Positions 33,487-60,207 are shown, counted from the stretch's first letter. The stretch: 63,610 bases of DNA from Saccoglossus kowalevskii (GCF_000003605.2 NW_003132850.1:76906-140515), one strand, 5' to 3'. The notes: generated from the sequence alone by a model not told the origin. A program made the numbers and translations.

Positions 33487-33589
33487 TGTAAATAATAGGC
33501 AGTTATTCTGTACAAAGCATTTATACTATTGCTGCTTTCAGGGTGACAATGATTATTCACAATTTGAGAGACGCTCTCTTGCGTTTTTG

Positions 33590-34035
33590 GCGCTGGTCAT
33601 ATTGTTATACTGTTAATGACGTGGTTAAAGAATCGGTATTGAACATATGGTCAGTGACGTGTTAGGGGAATCAGCATTGATCTTGTCGTCGTTGGTGGCG
33701 TGGTTAAGAAATAGCATTGATCTTGTGTTCGTTGATGCCGCGGTTATGTAATCAGAATTGATCATGCCGTCGTTGATGGCGTGGTCATGAAATCAGCATA
33801 TATTGTTTATATGGCCGATAATTGCGTAGAAGTCAGTGGGATTCAATATTGTTCACACGTTCGTTCGATAGAGTGGTGACGTATCAGTATTCGTTCTTTG
33901 TCGTTGATGACGTGGTAGTGAAACAGCATTGTTATACGATTGTTGAAGGCGTGAAAGTATTTCAGTCATACAGACGCTGATGGCGCAGTCGGGTATCAGC
34001 ATTGATCATGTGGTCGTTGATGGCGTGGTAACGAT
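33590..34035. repeat. Degenerate minisatellite
   Basis: Units of about 45-55 bases on the theme TCAGCATTGATCTTGTCGTC followed by GTTGATGGCGTGGTTAAGAA. Eight or so units, with the best copies between 33650 and 33800 and one at 33990-34035. Confidence 0.75.
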
Positions 34036-34907
34036 ATCCTGGTCTTTCCTTCGAATTCAGTATCTGTTGTAGTTGGCGAGTACCATATTTTATTTGTTTT
34101 GTGAGGAATAAAGTGTGTTCGCATTCAGACCTAATATTATTTTGTTCGGGAAATGTTGTGCAGTTAGTATCATTGTTTGATACGACTACAAGATATAAAA
34201 TTCTCCCTTCTGTCTCAATTATCATGATATTACGATGGCGCGTTCAATACAATCGTGGATATTCCCGAACTGTTATCACGAATATACCCTGTGAATAAAC
34301 CTACATTACACAAACAAATTATTTCCATATACATTTTCGTCTGGTGGGTTAATTTTCAGCAAAATATTTCTCCCTCAAAAAATAAAATAGTTCCTGCTAG
34401 CGCATTAATTGGAACACATCGTATACAGTGTGTGTCATTACTACTGAAGTTTCGACTCCATGTGTGTAAATGCATGTATGCTTTCTGAATCGCATCTTCG
34501 ACAAATTTCAATATGAGATGCCGATCCGTGTTTCCGAACGCATCGAAAATGTTCTTGCTTTCGAATTTGGTGGCGCTGTTTCACTGGCACTGATTACAGT
34601 GTCCTGAATGCATTCCCGATTCCTTGTTGCATAAGGCAAACACCACGTAGAGGCATATAGTGATAGAATCCTGTTTTATGGTGATATACATGCGTAGAAA
34701 GATTAGGTATACTTAAGCAGACCGTCAACTTGTTGAAAGTATGTCAAGTGCAATCGAGCTGAAGAAAACCTCCTGATTGTTTATCCATCTTCAGAAGTCC
34801 ATGAATATGACGTATAGATATCGTCTGTTTGTCATGTATCGCGCGAGAAACCATCTCACTGAGTAATACTTTATCATTGCGTGTTCATTCGAACTATTCC
34901 GTCGAAG
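34036..34907. other. Interval 3' of gene C, no gene seen
   Basis: It probably includes the gene C 3' UTR at its right end. Short overlapping open frames on both strands show no family resemblance. Confidence 0.45.
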
Positions 34908-46848
<11,941 letters not shown>

Positions 46849-47339
46849 GTTGTTTACAGCTATCGATTATGCCCACTGATACGTTAGTGTTGGAGCGAGG
46901 AGATGATGCTATGTCAACTCCTCCACATCCTCGTTCGACAATCATAATTTCAAATCCTGTCTCGTGACATGCATTGATGCACTCGGAACATACTCGAGCT
47001 AAAATAAATAAATCTAGGTATTGTGCATGAACATTTATATCACTTTTGGGAATGGGTTTAATTTAAAGCCTTGTTTTCGTAATTTGTTTAACCACGGTAT
47101 TTATAGGCTGGATGGTGACAGTGCAAGATAAACAAAACTCCAAGTTACGACGATACGGGGTTGTAATACTTGTTTAGATAAAATGATGAATTGTTTCACA
47201 TGGCGCATCGTCCAATGGTCGTCGAGATCTCGCTGAGATCGAGAGTCACGTGACTTGTTTTTGCACCCGAAATGATGTTCCATTTTCTATCGAAATCGCG
47301 TTCACTGTTCTCGTGACTATGGTAACCGTGATATTTGAA

Positions 47340-47430
47340 ACAGTAGACGGTAGAGAAAGAGACATTTGTCGGGAGGAGGGGTCACCTGACTCTCTCGGTT
47401 TTAATGAGATTTCGGCGTCCATTTGCGAAT
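47340..47430 (-). repeat. Diverged repeat with AAATGGACGCC core, copy 2
   Basis: Partner of 37250-37345 on the same strand. It lies about 550 bases upstream of the gene C start and opens a 58-codon frame beginning MDAEISLKPRES that is not recognised. Confidence 0.45.
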
Positions 47431-48599
47431 AATGTTCGGATTTGTGTAGCGAAATATAACAGTTGTTTACCCATAATGCATTGTGTGTGGAGAGTTTTTT
47501 TATGAATATATGAAGACGGCCACTATTTTCACAATTATCTGCACACTAAAATTAAAAAAAACACCCGATACCAGTGTCAATAGCAAATGATTGATCTGGT
47601 AATTGATATGGCACTGCGCAGAACTCTGTGTTTTATAACATGATAACGTATACTACGCTGTTATTTATTAATTAATTTATTTATATATTAATTCATTTAT
47701 TTAATCTATGGCGATTTATAATTGAGGAATTTGGGGTAGATAAAATAGAACCAGTAGTGTGAAGCTGACGTTCTGCGACTCGAACTTTGATTGGTACCAC
47801 CGTAGGGTGTCCTTGTTGTCACGCATATGTATATTTGATTTGTGTGCCATTTCACTAACAGTCCCCCGAGTTGAGTAAAACGTCTTGTTACACAATTGCA
47901 TTTGCTACAAAATCTTAGAAATATCCGTAAGGACATGTGCCGGAAGTGCATACTCTGCGTTAGCCACAATGTTACGAGAAACACCACTTCTCTTGGTAAC
48001 AAGAGTTCAGTGATTAAATTGGCAGCACACATTTATCGTATTGTGCGCTTGTTATTTCTGTATTACAACAAGAAACTCCGGGACAGACTTACGAACTGAA
48101 ACTGACATTTGTCATTAGATGACAATGTGATCATGTCATGTCCGGTGTCTTTTGTTTGTTTGTTTTTTTGTAATCGATAGTTACAATTTATCAAATTGTC
48201 TCGTCTCCCCACGAGTCATGACATAAAATATTCAAGCAGTTATCTGGGCGAGACATGTACTAGTACACACCTTACGAAAGACGTAGACTCCGTGGAATCG
48301 ACGACCAGCGCGATAGTATAATGGATTATCTACAAACTAGAACACGAAATAATTAACCACAGTTATTAATCTTAATTATGTGAAGAAATTACATTAAGTT
48401 ATGAGTTTATTTATTAGACATTTGTTTCATTACTTTCAGTTATCTTACCCTTTTCAATAATTTACCGTATAGGCGACAGTTATTGAAACACGTCCCACGG
48501 CGCAGAACGTTTCCGAAATGTACAATCAAGCAATTTACTCTGGAAAACGTGTTGTAAATAGTCTATTTGTGGATTTATGGCGCGTGTTATTCCGTTCGG

Positions 48600-48607
48600 T
48601 GACGTCA
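48600..48607. promoter_or_regulatory. Palindromic CRE (TGACGTCA)
   Basis: Full CREB/ATF consensus about 1.75 kb upstream of the gene C start. Confidence 0.4.
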
Positions 48608-49654
48608 CGAACTGCTTCCTCGTTCTGATTTGGTTTAAATGTAACTAATGCAAACTCAAACCAAAAACGACTGTATATTACGGTATTTTAAATGAACAAT
48701 TACTTGCGGTAAGGTCGTGTAAATAGTTGAAGGGCAGTTTTGGTAATTAGAACTCGTTAGATACGATCGAGGATAAATAAAAATGGTGGTTCCCTGCAAC
48801 ACATTACGATACGTACGGTTTCGACGACGATACGTCCCGTCAACTGAATTCAACGATAAAACTAGGAACGCAAGTGATCAGCAACGGTCGCCGCGTGATA
48901 AGAGCGAATTCCGATAGCTATAATTCACTTCAATGGAATAAAATTCAAGCAGTTGCAACCTCCAAAGCCAGCACAAAATAACGTTTCCTTCCAGCTCTAC
49001 AAAATGTTGATCATGGCTTGGGACGATCTGATACTACTAGTTTTTAACTGCCCAATAAGCATGGCTTGACTCGCTTTATAATTATATTATCTTCGGTAAA
49101 AGTAAATTTCTCGATAATTAGGAATAAAAAAATCAATAACAGTAGCGAAACTAAGCCATTTATTTAAAATGTTTTGTTGGTCCAATCACACTAACATTTA
49201 TAATATCGGTTTAACCCTCACGTACGTACTGCATATATATTACTGCTAAGCAGATATAAAAGGACTCATTGGGTTTATCCTCATTAAGTTGCATTGCTAT
49301 CTCAATTAGAGGTTGTTTTTACCAATATGTGCTTATTTTATTATATTGCTGGTGATTTCTGCGATATTTACATCGCCAGACGTGAAAATCATTCGCTGTA
49401 TACGCTGCAAATCAATACAAAATTGACCTTTTCATGCATAACTGAATAAATCAAATAAATTCATTTTATATTTGTCACGTTTTTTTTTTTGTGAATTACT
49501 CTTGAAATGTTTCAACATGGCGTCTCATATTGACGAGACTAATTGTGTAAATACATAAGACAGTAATTGCCTTATCGCCATCCTTTTTGATATGTGTATT
49601 ATATTTTATTGCCGGACAGACAGAATGTCAGATCACACATTGCTCACATTGCTC

Positions 49655-49825
49655 GACGCCATATGACGCGTTGTTAGCACGCTATGGTGTTCCGCTGTTA
49701 CCACGCCAGATCACGTGTTGTTTTCTCATAATTTACGCTTTCTTACCACGCCAGGAGACGCGTTGTTAGCACGTCAGATGACGCGTTTTTGGCGCGTTAG
49801 GGTGACGCGTTCATAGCACGTCGGA
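49655..49825. repeat. Degenerate minisatellite on GACGCGTTGTTAGCACG
   Basis: About eight imperfect units of some 22 bases; examples are GACGCGTTGTTAGCACGC, GACGCGTTGTTAGCACGTC and GACGCGTTCATAGCACGTC. Confidence 0.7.
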
Positions 49826-50380
49826 TAACCACAGGGAGTTGGACAAACTTATGTATTTTAATAAATTATTAAATAATAAACTTTTTTTTAGCCCCCCTTC
49901 CTGGTATCGATTTCAAGTAATCACTGATCCTTTTTTATACCACTCTTTCCTTTATCACAACTTTGTTACGCGCTAATGTTATATGCAAATTTTAACGCGC
50001 GATGTACACACGCCCTATTATAGTAAAATATCCCAAGGGTTGAAACGCGCCAGGACTAGCTTTCCATGAGCACAACCGTAAAACCGGTGGGCATTTAATT
50101 TATTCATGAGATGCATTAATAAACAAAGAATGCTGCGCGCGATATTTCCCACACTGAGCACAACAGCATTGAATATTCTTTTTTTGTTATTTTTTAAATA
50201 TAACCACATAAAGATGCCCAAATCTCACCGAAATATCGTTTTAGACATAATTGCATGATATGAGCAAAGTGACACAAAATGTCACGTGAAATGCGATATG
50301 AAAAATAACGGTCGAGTATAGTCATCCTGTCGTTGAAATCAGTCACGCGATGGGAACCTTAGAAGCGTCACATCAAATCT

Positions 50381-51292
50381 TCAGTGAGATGCCGTCTGCG
50401 AGAAGTTTACTCCCTCAAGATGGCGACGTATAGTATTTAACATTTTGCCCGGGGTCCCGATGAAGCTGACATCTTTACCGTAATCCCTCTTGATATCCGA
50501 ACGCAACTCCGCGGCCATCTTTCCCAACTTCATAGTTATTTTATTTAAAATGTCGGTGTAAAGGGTATATGCTATGCCTTCCGTGTCAGCATTTCGGTGA
50601 TGTCCGTTACAAATTGACACTATCTGATGATATGTTTTTATATTATATATGTTTGAAATATGCTTTTTAGCAATTAGAGTGAGTATTTTACAGAGATTGT
50701 GTATCCGTTTTGAGTATAATCACCACAAAGTGGAGTGGAAATTGCTTTGTGCATAATTAACGTTCCGCTCGATACCCAATCATGCAGTTTTACAACGCTT
50801 TGAGTGACCATGACGCACGCGCTTCTCTATCCTTTGAAGTCGAAATTGTCAAAGCGAATCCGAGTTACCGATCGTGTTGACAAAAGCATTGCATCGTGGG
50901 ATGAGTATAACCATTTTGGTGGCTAGATCTAGCTATTTCGATCAATTGGTAGTTTGACACTCTCTAATTTCAACATAAAAGTGGCACTTATACACTTACC
51001 GTTCGACACATTGGATCTAAAACTGAGTATATGGGTGCCATTGAACATGTACTGAAAAATCCATGATACTCATATTTATAACAAAGTCCAATTTTGCAAA
51101 CCGTGCTTATACCAAATGTGAAATCACAATCCTTCGGCATTTTATCTCCTTCGGACCATCATAAACTCTGGATGGTTTTAGTTCGTACAGTTTCATGTCT
51201 GTCCGTGTTCTACATCCGTCTGCTACTTTGCATTCGAGAACAGAAAAAGTGTTGTGAACTGTGCCAGAGGTGATAGATCCATTCAAAAACAT
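50381..51292 (-). CDS. Candidate three-exon gene of unknown function
   Basis: On the minus strand, ATG at 51292 opens 60 codons (NGSITSGTVHNTFSVLECKV) to donor CATTTG/GTATAA at 51113. A 61-base intron with acceptor GATTTTTCAG leads to a 52-base piece, 51000-51051 (YMFNGTHILSFRSNVSN), with donor AACG/GTAAGT. A possible last exon, 50381 to about 50620, reads TDILNKITMKLGKMAAELRS and stops after FSQTASH. The middle piece has the best splice sites. No family was recognised; an untranslated or chance structure is quite possible. Confidence 0.22.
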
Positions 51293-51299
51293 CTACACC

Positions 51300-54199
51300 A
51301 GACAGCTACAATTAATGGTGTGTAATAATGATCTCTATTGTATTCTTAAACATTCAAACATTCAATTTCGGTCAATCTGTTTAAAATATAATCATAAAAA
51401 AATAATTAAATTTTAATAAGATTGCATTTCGATGAAACTACCATAACTTTAAAGGGTATGGGAAAAACACTGGTAGGGTTTGGTATTTTTAACGTAAATG
51501 TCCTAACTATTAATAAATTTGACGGGCGAATCTAATTGTGTACTCGTTGAGGTCACGTACACGCTCAGAAGCCACCATTCTCGAGATTACATTTAGTACA
51601 TATGAAATTCAGTGACGCTCAGGTTTGTATTATCACGTGACGTTGAAGGGTTATGCTTATAATTGCATGGAGAAGCTTCTCATTGGTTAGATGTAACATG
51701 GCGACGCACATCAATTCCGTAACTGCCTTTTAACATCCTTAAAAGAGTTTGCCTAACAATAAGCAAGTATATTTATTGCGATTGCTTGCATTCCGTGATA
51801 TTGCCGACAAACGGAGTCTCTACCTAGTACATCGCTTTTTAATCAGGCTGACTAAATTACAAAATAAAATATTAGTCTGTAATCGCTGTTATCAATTGAT
51901 CGCATTGAAGATAAATGAATGTATGAATGGGTTAAACAAACAATTACCATTGTACATAATTATATGTAAATTAGAGTGCGCCATCAGATGACATTTGTTA
52001 GGTTTCCTATTCTGAAATGACTTTCAATCTTTCTGCCATAATGTGTACATAATCAACTCGTGATTTATAAGGCTCGGTTTCACTGTCACCATAGGCATTG
52101 TGTGTCCTCGGCTTTCATCTTTTGAGCAATGCAATTTCAACTGTTTTATATAGTACATATACTGCCTTTCGGTGAAATCGACGACTTATTACTCGTTACA
52201 CGCGAATGAAATATATTGTACTTTGGCAAATGTCATTAAAGGCATTCAGTCGTTCATAAGTAGTGTCCGAGGCAGTAACTTGTGTAATCACAATTTATAA
52301 CAAATTATTTAACACAAATTCAGCGACAAACGGTATTGATTGCATTTGAATATAATCGCATATGCAACGACGATGATTGGATGAGGTAATCACAACACAG
52401 TTAAATCAAAATTAAGACCTCTGGGTGTTTTTTTCCGAATTGTAAATTGTGTTACCCTAAAATAATTAATAATAACGGCATATATATACGTTATTTTTTC
52501 CAATCAATCACACTAGCCTTGATTATTGCAAAGGTCAGACGTCATAGTAATAATAAAATCAACACGCTGTCTCGTCAAGTATACACGGGAAAGGTACACG
52601 CTACTGACGGACGACCATCCTCGTCCCAGTGGAGTAAACATGGTTCCAACTCACAGGCAACATCTGAGCGCGAAGTAGACACGAATGACCACTGTTTCGT
52701 AGGTTTTTATAATATGAACTCAAAGTAACATTATCTGCTGAATTTAGTTGAAGTTTTTAACATATGTAGTAAAATGAGCCGTCAACCGGAATCAGTAGTT
52801 CCGGCGTTCGCAAGTTATGCTCGTCGAAGCTTTATTTTGTATCTAGGCGAACGAAATGTCTCATCTTTTGAATCCTGCTTCGATACGCTCTGAACTCAGC
52901 TAAGAATAAAACATTTAAAATTTAAAATTTTCCCTAAAGATTTCGAAATTTACTGTGGACGATAAATATATATATATGGGAAATGGCAGTAGGTAATCGT
53001 AGTTTTTAGTAATTCAATTTTGAAGAAGGCCCTATACGAATTGTCAGTCTCAAGTTGGGTGCGATTCGCGATGGACTTGGTGATGATGCACGAAGTGGTT
53101 GAAAAATCAGAACCGAATCAATGGAAATGTTCGGTAATGTTCAGCTACTTTCAGTGTCAAAGGCTAAAAACAAAATACATCCGATAATATTTTAACTTGA
53201 AGAGGCTGCCGAAAAATGTTAATGGCACATAACCCCTATAATACTTGCTCAATCACGGGGCGGGATATAATATATCGCGCAATAAATAGTTACTGTTAAA
53301 TGTGATTTATAATATTAAGAATGGATGACTGAAATGTACTCAATTAAAATTATAATTCGGACACTCGCATTGCACAACGATTACCTGCATGTCACGTGAC
53401 TGAAGTCAACATTGTGCAAAGTATGCATGAATTACCATGTCTCAAATTCGTTATAAAGAGACGAGTTCTATCCGGACTATGTTACATTTTATTTTATAAT
53501 GAATGTTTTTCAAGGTTTTCGTGTGTCAATCATTTCTCGTGACAAAATGAGGCAACTACACTTTTGTAGAAATAAATAAGTGTGAAAAATTACTAGGGAG
53601 TGATACCGTACGACAATAAAATAACTGGTAAGCACATTGCCCTAAACATACTCACTGCGTTTTGCTTGACGTTTTTTGAAAGGTCCACCCGTTAATCAGT
53701 TTGAACCTAGGTCACAACTACGCGCTTTGACAATGATATCGCAGATAATATATAACTCACATAATGTATTAATCTGTATTGATTGAATCATTCCTTATTA
53801 TAGCATGACTAAAGCATAATTCTGGAAAATATTCGTGTCAATTGAAGTTGAACAAAGAAAATGTTATGGGAACACTGACTCAAGTAAAGGTCAATCAAAT
53901 ACAACATTAATATACTCCGGTAATGATTTAAATTAAATCTAACAGCTGTGTCCGAGTCGTTCACTTCGTTGTATAACCGCTGTTCGTGTTATGTGATACG
54001 AACCAAGAGAGATAGGGGAGATAACCTGCTGGCTCTGTCGAGCTTTAAACTGAACACGGCAATGCGTATATTATTAAATAATAATGATTTTACAGACAAT
54101 TCTTTGTGATAACAATTACGAGATAGTCCATGTTGGCAGTGATTATCTGGATTCGTCCTTCATTTTCCATTGAATCAGTAGAAGTGCATGCTTTCCATA
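51300..54199. other. No gene seen
   Basis: AT-rich interval. Open frames up to about 90 codons (for example 52447-52728 plus) show no family resemblance or splice context. Confidence 0.45.
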
Positions 54200-54332
54200 T
54201 TAAAGGATGGTGGTCGTCGTGCCGCGTCCTGTTTGATATGGGACTCATAGCGACGTATACAACGCGTGAAATATACATTGTTTATTTATATAAAATTCGA
54301 ATACGCTCTGCGCGACGACCACCGCGCTTTAA
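54200..54332. mobile_element. MITE with TTAA flanks, second subfamily
   Basis: 133 bases with TTAA at both ends. Ends read TTAAAGGATGGTGGTCGTCG and, on the complement, TTAAAGCGCGGTGGTCGTCG. The TTAAAGCG start and GTCGTC core are shared with the elements at 30091 and 45386; the interior matches 41326-41445. Confidence 0.75.
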
Positions 54333-55630
54333 ATCTGGGTAATGGCTGCTTACACTGCTATTCATTCAATTTAAGACATTACAATAATACAGCTGTATCT
54401 AAATTGTATGATAGTCGTTTCTTGAGAATAACTGGGTGTCAACGTCTGGGAGTTTCACAAAGAATGACGGAAGGGTTATTAAACCAATGGACCATTTGCT
54501 TCAGCTGTCACAGTTAGTAATTTATAAATTACCTGATATAACCATCGGGATATTAGCTTCATTAGACCGGAGTTTCCTCTTCCTGTGTAATTGTCATTCG
54601 CTAACAATACCGGAAATCGTGTGGCAACAAATAATTTGATGGGTTGAATAGTTTGTTTTTTCTCTGCTCACCATAACTTAATGTTATATATATATATATT
54701 CAACAGAGCTTCGAGAGTCGTTTTTCGTTCATGATTTTTTACAAATAATGACATTATGTATTGATATCCACATAGGCATTACTAATTTAGTTCTAGGATG
54801 TATATCTAATTTGTTCGTCCATTGATCTTATCTGTGACACAAGTTTAGTGTGATCATGATTGTAAAGGCCACAATGAATTCAATTTACTTTAAATGAAAA
54901 CAAAATTATAGTGTACGCTTTACCGTTAATATATTTCGTCGCAAATAATTCAACACTATTGAAGAAATATTATGTAGATGTCCGTATATCAATCAACCAC
55001 GTGACATCCTCATTAACTCTTATGTAGTAGATGTCGCGGGTTCAACCCCCAACGTTGACCGGCATTTCCAATTATAGTTGAAACACTCAATATCCTCGTC
55101 GAATCCAGGCCTTCAAGTTGTCTGAAGCTCCACAGTCTTAACCAAGATTTATGCAGTGTTTACGAAATATCCGTGATTTAAAATAGGGGATTAGGTAGGT
55201 TTGCATAAACATAAACGTATGGCGAAAAGAACGGGTTACATAAACAAGCATAGTATAATTTCCTTTTAGGTTACATTCATTTGAATATTACTGTAACTAC
55301 CCTGGCACAATGCCATAACGTGAATACTGTCGAGCTGCGAGTTGTCAGAAGACTACTCAGACTCTGTCAATCAAAGTAAAAGAACTCAAACTAGAAGCTT
55401 TCAAACTTGCATAATAAATTATTCAAAAATATACTCTTATTACACCGTTCCTACTTGCCAGGCCCTCTCGCGACGAAATATTTGTTGTCACGTAACCGAC
55501 GTATTATGTTGAGCAGTTTGGCGTCTTTCAATGAAAACAATTGTTAGCTAAATTGTAAATGACGACCCACTTCTGAACTGAACAGTCTTTGAGGGACTTT
55601 GCTCCCGGGCATCGCTAATCTAAGTCACTT

Positions 55631-55664
55631 TGACGTCACAGACGAGTTCAGTCGCTAGAGGGCG
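55631..55664. promoter_or_regulatory. CRE next to a CTCF-like motif
   Basis: TGACGTCA at 55631-55638 is followed by CGCTAGAGGGCG at 55653-55664, which resembles the core of the CTCF site (CCNNYAGRKGGC). Confidence 0.35.
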
Positions 55665-58600
55665 TAACCCATTGAAACGATAATTTTACACTGCGACCTC
55701 TATCACTTACATACTGCGCTTCAGTCAAAACCCCCGATCGTAATTACTGTTCTAAAATGACTGACATGTTGTTTCCACCTATTACTCGAATAATGCCTTT
55801 CATATACTCTGCAAACAGTGAATAAATCCCTTTAGTCAACAATTCAGTCCCGATGTGACAATGACAATTGTCGTTAATGGATTTGTTATTTGTGTCTCAT
55901 GTATGCACTGGTTGACATTATATGCAAATATCAAAGGTTAAACAAGTGGATTCTTAGATTTATTTTCTTGCAAGCTCAAATTATACGTATATTTTTATCT
56001 GTAAAATATTATTCTTACGATTAAACGTGGAAAAACAATTTCTCATCAGACATTTTAACAGAAATATTATATTCACTATAATTTATACAATAACATCGTT
56101 GCTAAGAGACAGGGACAGCCATTGTTGTTTAAATAACACTGAAATAATAAACATTATAGTAAGTTGACAGGCTAAAACACGTTATTATAACAGTCAAATC
56201 ATTTGCAGCGTAGAACACGCACTTGGACTTGACTTTGTCATACGATATGTTCACATTTTGTCCGTGTTTACTCAGCATGATTCAGTGTTACTGACATGGA
56301 TTTGAGGAAGCTGGGGTATGTGTGTAATACCATGCTGTGAGGCATGGATGGGTAATGGTATGCATTGTAACACTAATTCATTTTAACGAGAAATGCATTA
56401 CATACAGAACACGTTCAAATGCACTAATAACATTTGCATTTGAGTCGATAAAATGTTCTCGTGGCTGTACAAATATTGTCACTCTGATTCCTGGTTATTA
56501 CCATTACCGCGTATCACACATATAAATGAAATTAAAACTCTGTGATATACTACTTCAGTGCCTGTGTTTGAATAATAATAAATGCTTAGAATATTATTTT
56601 ATGTATTTTATATGAAAATCTGATTACCATCTGAAGTCGACTATGCAGAAGTTAAGCCGCCTTGAATACATGGCTGCTCTAGTTATACATTTCATTATGT
56701 CTGAAAAAAGATATTACGATAACAAAAACATTCATGTCAAGAGAAAGATATTAATGTTTTGTTGGGCGTCAATGGAATTCATTTATTCATAGGTTCGTTC
56801 GATTGAATAAATTATTGCTAGAATTGCAATAAACGTTGAACGCGCATAGACATTCATAAAGAAATTTACAATATATTAATATATTTAAACTATTCTGAAT
56901 ATATGACTTACGGTTTAATTATTATTTTTGCACGTGATGTAATATGATGTCTCGTTCGTCGTAGTTAAAATATAATTGGTACAGCTGGCCTACGAATCTA
57001 TTTTATAACACCACTGCATGGCAAGTAAATGTTTGAAACACCACGAAGTTACATTCGTTGGCTTATTCGTTTTTAAGCACGTAGACTGTAACTACGTGCG
57101 TCGTAAATCGAATTCGAACAAACCTGCAATTTAGTGACGTAATCAGATTGAATATCATGTAGAAAGTAGCAAATGATGTATTACTCGTCTATATTTGATA
57201 ATGAGAGTGTGTAATGCTGCCGTCATAGCTGAGGGCAGTATCTACATTAAGGTCATGACCTACTACAACAATCATGAATTAATATAACTATGTAAGCTAC
57301 CTGTGAAATATAATTGTTTTAATTTTCATAAAACGTCAACAGGTTCAACTACGACACTTATTCGTATTTTAAATATTCAACAAATAACCAACATCGATTG
57401 TGTATAAGTATATTTACAATACCGTCATGTTATTTTAGCAAATTCATTGAAACTTTGCTTTTACACTATTCAAGTTTCGATCGGACAGCAAGACTTCGAT
57501 TCGTCTCTCAAAGTTTAGCGTCCGTTCACGTTCACGTGTTTCTTGAAATTCGTTAGTCAAATTTCAAGTTCGGTATTTAGCCTATTCTATTTGTTATAAC
57601 TCCATAAATGGGCTGCACCGAAAATTGGCATATCGTTTCACAATATTCTCAAGACAAAAATGTGTTCAGGCATAATGTTACTATAATTATATACAGAATG
57701 CATAGTTGTAGTTTGTGGCACAACGGATTCGAACTGCGCATGTCCACTACACGGTATTTTGAGCGGGTACATTGCTAACCTGCATACTGATTGAAATCAC
57801 GTAATGTTGCCCTCATAGTTGATGGCAAACCAACATACCGTTATGACCTAATTATACTGACGTAATTATGAAATAATTTCAATATTTATGAAGCACGTGG
57901 TAATATAAATCACGGTGTTTTTTTAATTCTAAATTTGTTACGGATCTTTAGACGCAAAGACTTCTGGGATAGGTTTCGTCCAATTGCACGAATGTGCACC
58001 AATCATAAACCGCTCTGCATTCACGCAAACTGTCCCACAATAAATTATATTCGTATGTAAACAGCTCTGTTGGATAACCACGGTAGCTGTTGAAAACTAT
58101 TTGAGGTACAGTTGCATGCCCATAAGGGGGTATTTGTACGTGAGAAGCGAAACAACATCCGTTTTCTAGCATTGATATATTGAAAGATGAAGTATGCGGT
58201 GGATGACAAAACAGATTGAAGTTGAGAATGCTTGAGTATGACAGAACCCCACACCCTCCCCATGGCTTTCGTTACGTACGATGTGGGATTCTGTATTATT
58301 ACATATGTTCCATATTTGATTATTTCATATTGAAGAAAGAACGTGAAACACACCGGGGTGGAATTTAGGTCGGGAACCCCGTTTGGGCGAAATGAGTACT
58401 GTAGTTCAAGTGACGTTAGCATATTTCTAATTTAGTTTTAACTCATATAATATTTATTCACTCACTGTTTACTATGGCCAGAACGATGAACGTGTCTTCA
58501 CTTTTATGTTAGTTCTTCTGCCGATTTCCCGCAACCAACAACGTGATTTTTATTTGGGATTTTGATAAACTTAACTAGAATCGTTATGGCATTCATACAC

Positions 58601-59576
58601 TCAACACCTCGCAATGTTTCAACTTTTATGTTGTCAGTTAACGAGGTTTTTTCATAATAGCATTTCTATGGGATTGAAGAATGAATGGGCTCAATTATCT
58701 GTGTTTACTAATGACATCATTTGACTGGCCCTCTAGAGGCGAGATGACGCCAGGCAAAGCGGACGTATTTCGTCTGCTTCACAGCCCGTTTTATACCCGA
58801 TATTCAGGGCATTTCGCAGCACGTACAGGTTGTTTTTATCAACATAATTCATTCCTAGATCTCAAATTGCATGTAGAGAGTGTCAAAAAACAGACCTCTG
58901 CTCTCATTTAATATGTTTAAGATAGTGTTACGCCCTAGCAACGCGTGTCAATGTAGAACGCGTCTGTGTGGAAATAAAATAATCTGAATCACTGTCCGAA
59001 TAAATAACTCGTGGACGTTTAGTTGGGGCCACGACAGAACGAGAACTTGAACTGAAAATTTTAATAATATCTCTACAGATCTGTGCATCGGCAAACATAC
59101 GGTCGTCGCTGAACTGCACCCTACTACTGCGGATCTTCCGAAAGCCCTTCAGGGTTATACAACTCAGTTTCCAAGAGGTTAACAAACATTAAGTTCTCCC
59201 AATCGTAGTATTCCATGAGATGTACACCTAATATGCCAACATTTTGCTGAACGATTTGAACCGGATAAAATAGCAGACGAAAATTTGTTTGCAAAATAAA
59301 AATAGTTCGGTTGCCAACGGAATGTTCATTTACGTATCGACCGTGAAAATACCGAAAACATTATTGCATGGGTGATATGCAAATTAGTTTTAGTCAAAAT
59401 AAGTGGCTGCCTAAAAGTACCATTCCTGTTGTTCAAATTTCACTTCACTCGGCAAGTATATTCACGTTCCCCAATAGATAAATATCGCACTTCTAAATAT
59501 TGTTTATTTCTGCCATGTTTTGAAAAACGGTACTGATTTCAGGGACGAATCAAAATAAACCGCAGTTACGCCACAG

Positions 59577-59654
59577 TACTTTACTTTGCTTTGCTTTGCT
59601 TTGCTTTGCTTTGCTTTGCTTTGCTTTACTTTGCTTTGCTTTGCTTTGCTTTGC
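59577..59654. repeat. (TTTGC)n microsatellite
   Basis: About fifteen pentanucleotide units, two of them altered to TTTAC. Confidence 0.97.
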
Positions 59655-60207
59655 GTTGGAACATTGGCTATCTTGCATAACATAAGGGGCACTTATGAGT
59701 TTTCACAATAACATGGTGTGAATATAAATGTTTCAAATATGAGTCTACATAGACTTGACAGTTATAATAAAATATTGTATATTGGGACAAGTCAAACTCG
59801 AAGCTTCCGAAGCCAACTTAAAGCTAGCGGGAGCTGTTAACTGTAGAGTCTTGTCCGATATGATATCGTGACATTTAACAATCACAGCCTATCAGCGATG
59901 AATACAGCTACTGTTATCGGAGGGATGGGTCAGCTATCGAGGCTGACAACATCCTATGGAGTTACATATACGACAACCATTAACGTCAACTGAATACTAA
60001 TAATAATGTATTGATTTACGTACTCAACTTTATCATATCCAGTAACGACATGTTATTATTTGTTTACGTGAAGTTGTTCATCTTTGCATACAGTGCGCCC
60101 AATTTCAAAATTTGACGTGAATGCGTGCTCATCCTAGGCAATATCCGACAAGTACAAGTTCACGTTAAATACAGAGGTATATATTTTATCGGTAAGACTA
60201 TCAAACC

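Larger units (their letters stand above)
46860..50370. other. Region upstream of gene C
   Basis: Probably contains the gene C promoter near 46.9-47.5 kb, but no TATA box or start site was placed. It holds a repeat (47340-47430), a CRE (48600) and a degenerate minisatellite (49655-49825). No gene was recognised. Confidence 0.45.

Noticed and set aside
55030-55110. tRNA gene or tRNA-derived SINE (GGTTCAACCCC B-box at about 55039)
   Set aside because: No A-box, no cloverleaf stems and no Pol III terminator at the right distance. A decayed SINE cannot be excluded.
57948-58422. Overlapping minus-strand frames of 75-125 codons
   Set aside because: Protein-like composition in one frame, but no recognised family and no convincing splice sites. 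Noted in the interval entry only.
59504-59692. Lys/Gln/Ser/Ala repeat peptide
   Set aside because: Translation of the (TTTGC)n microsatellite complement.
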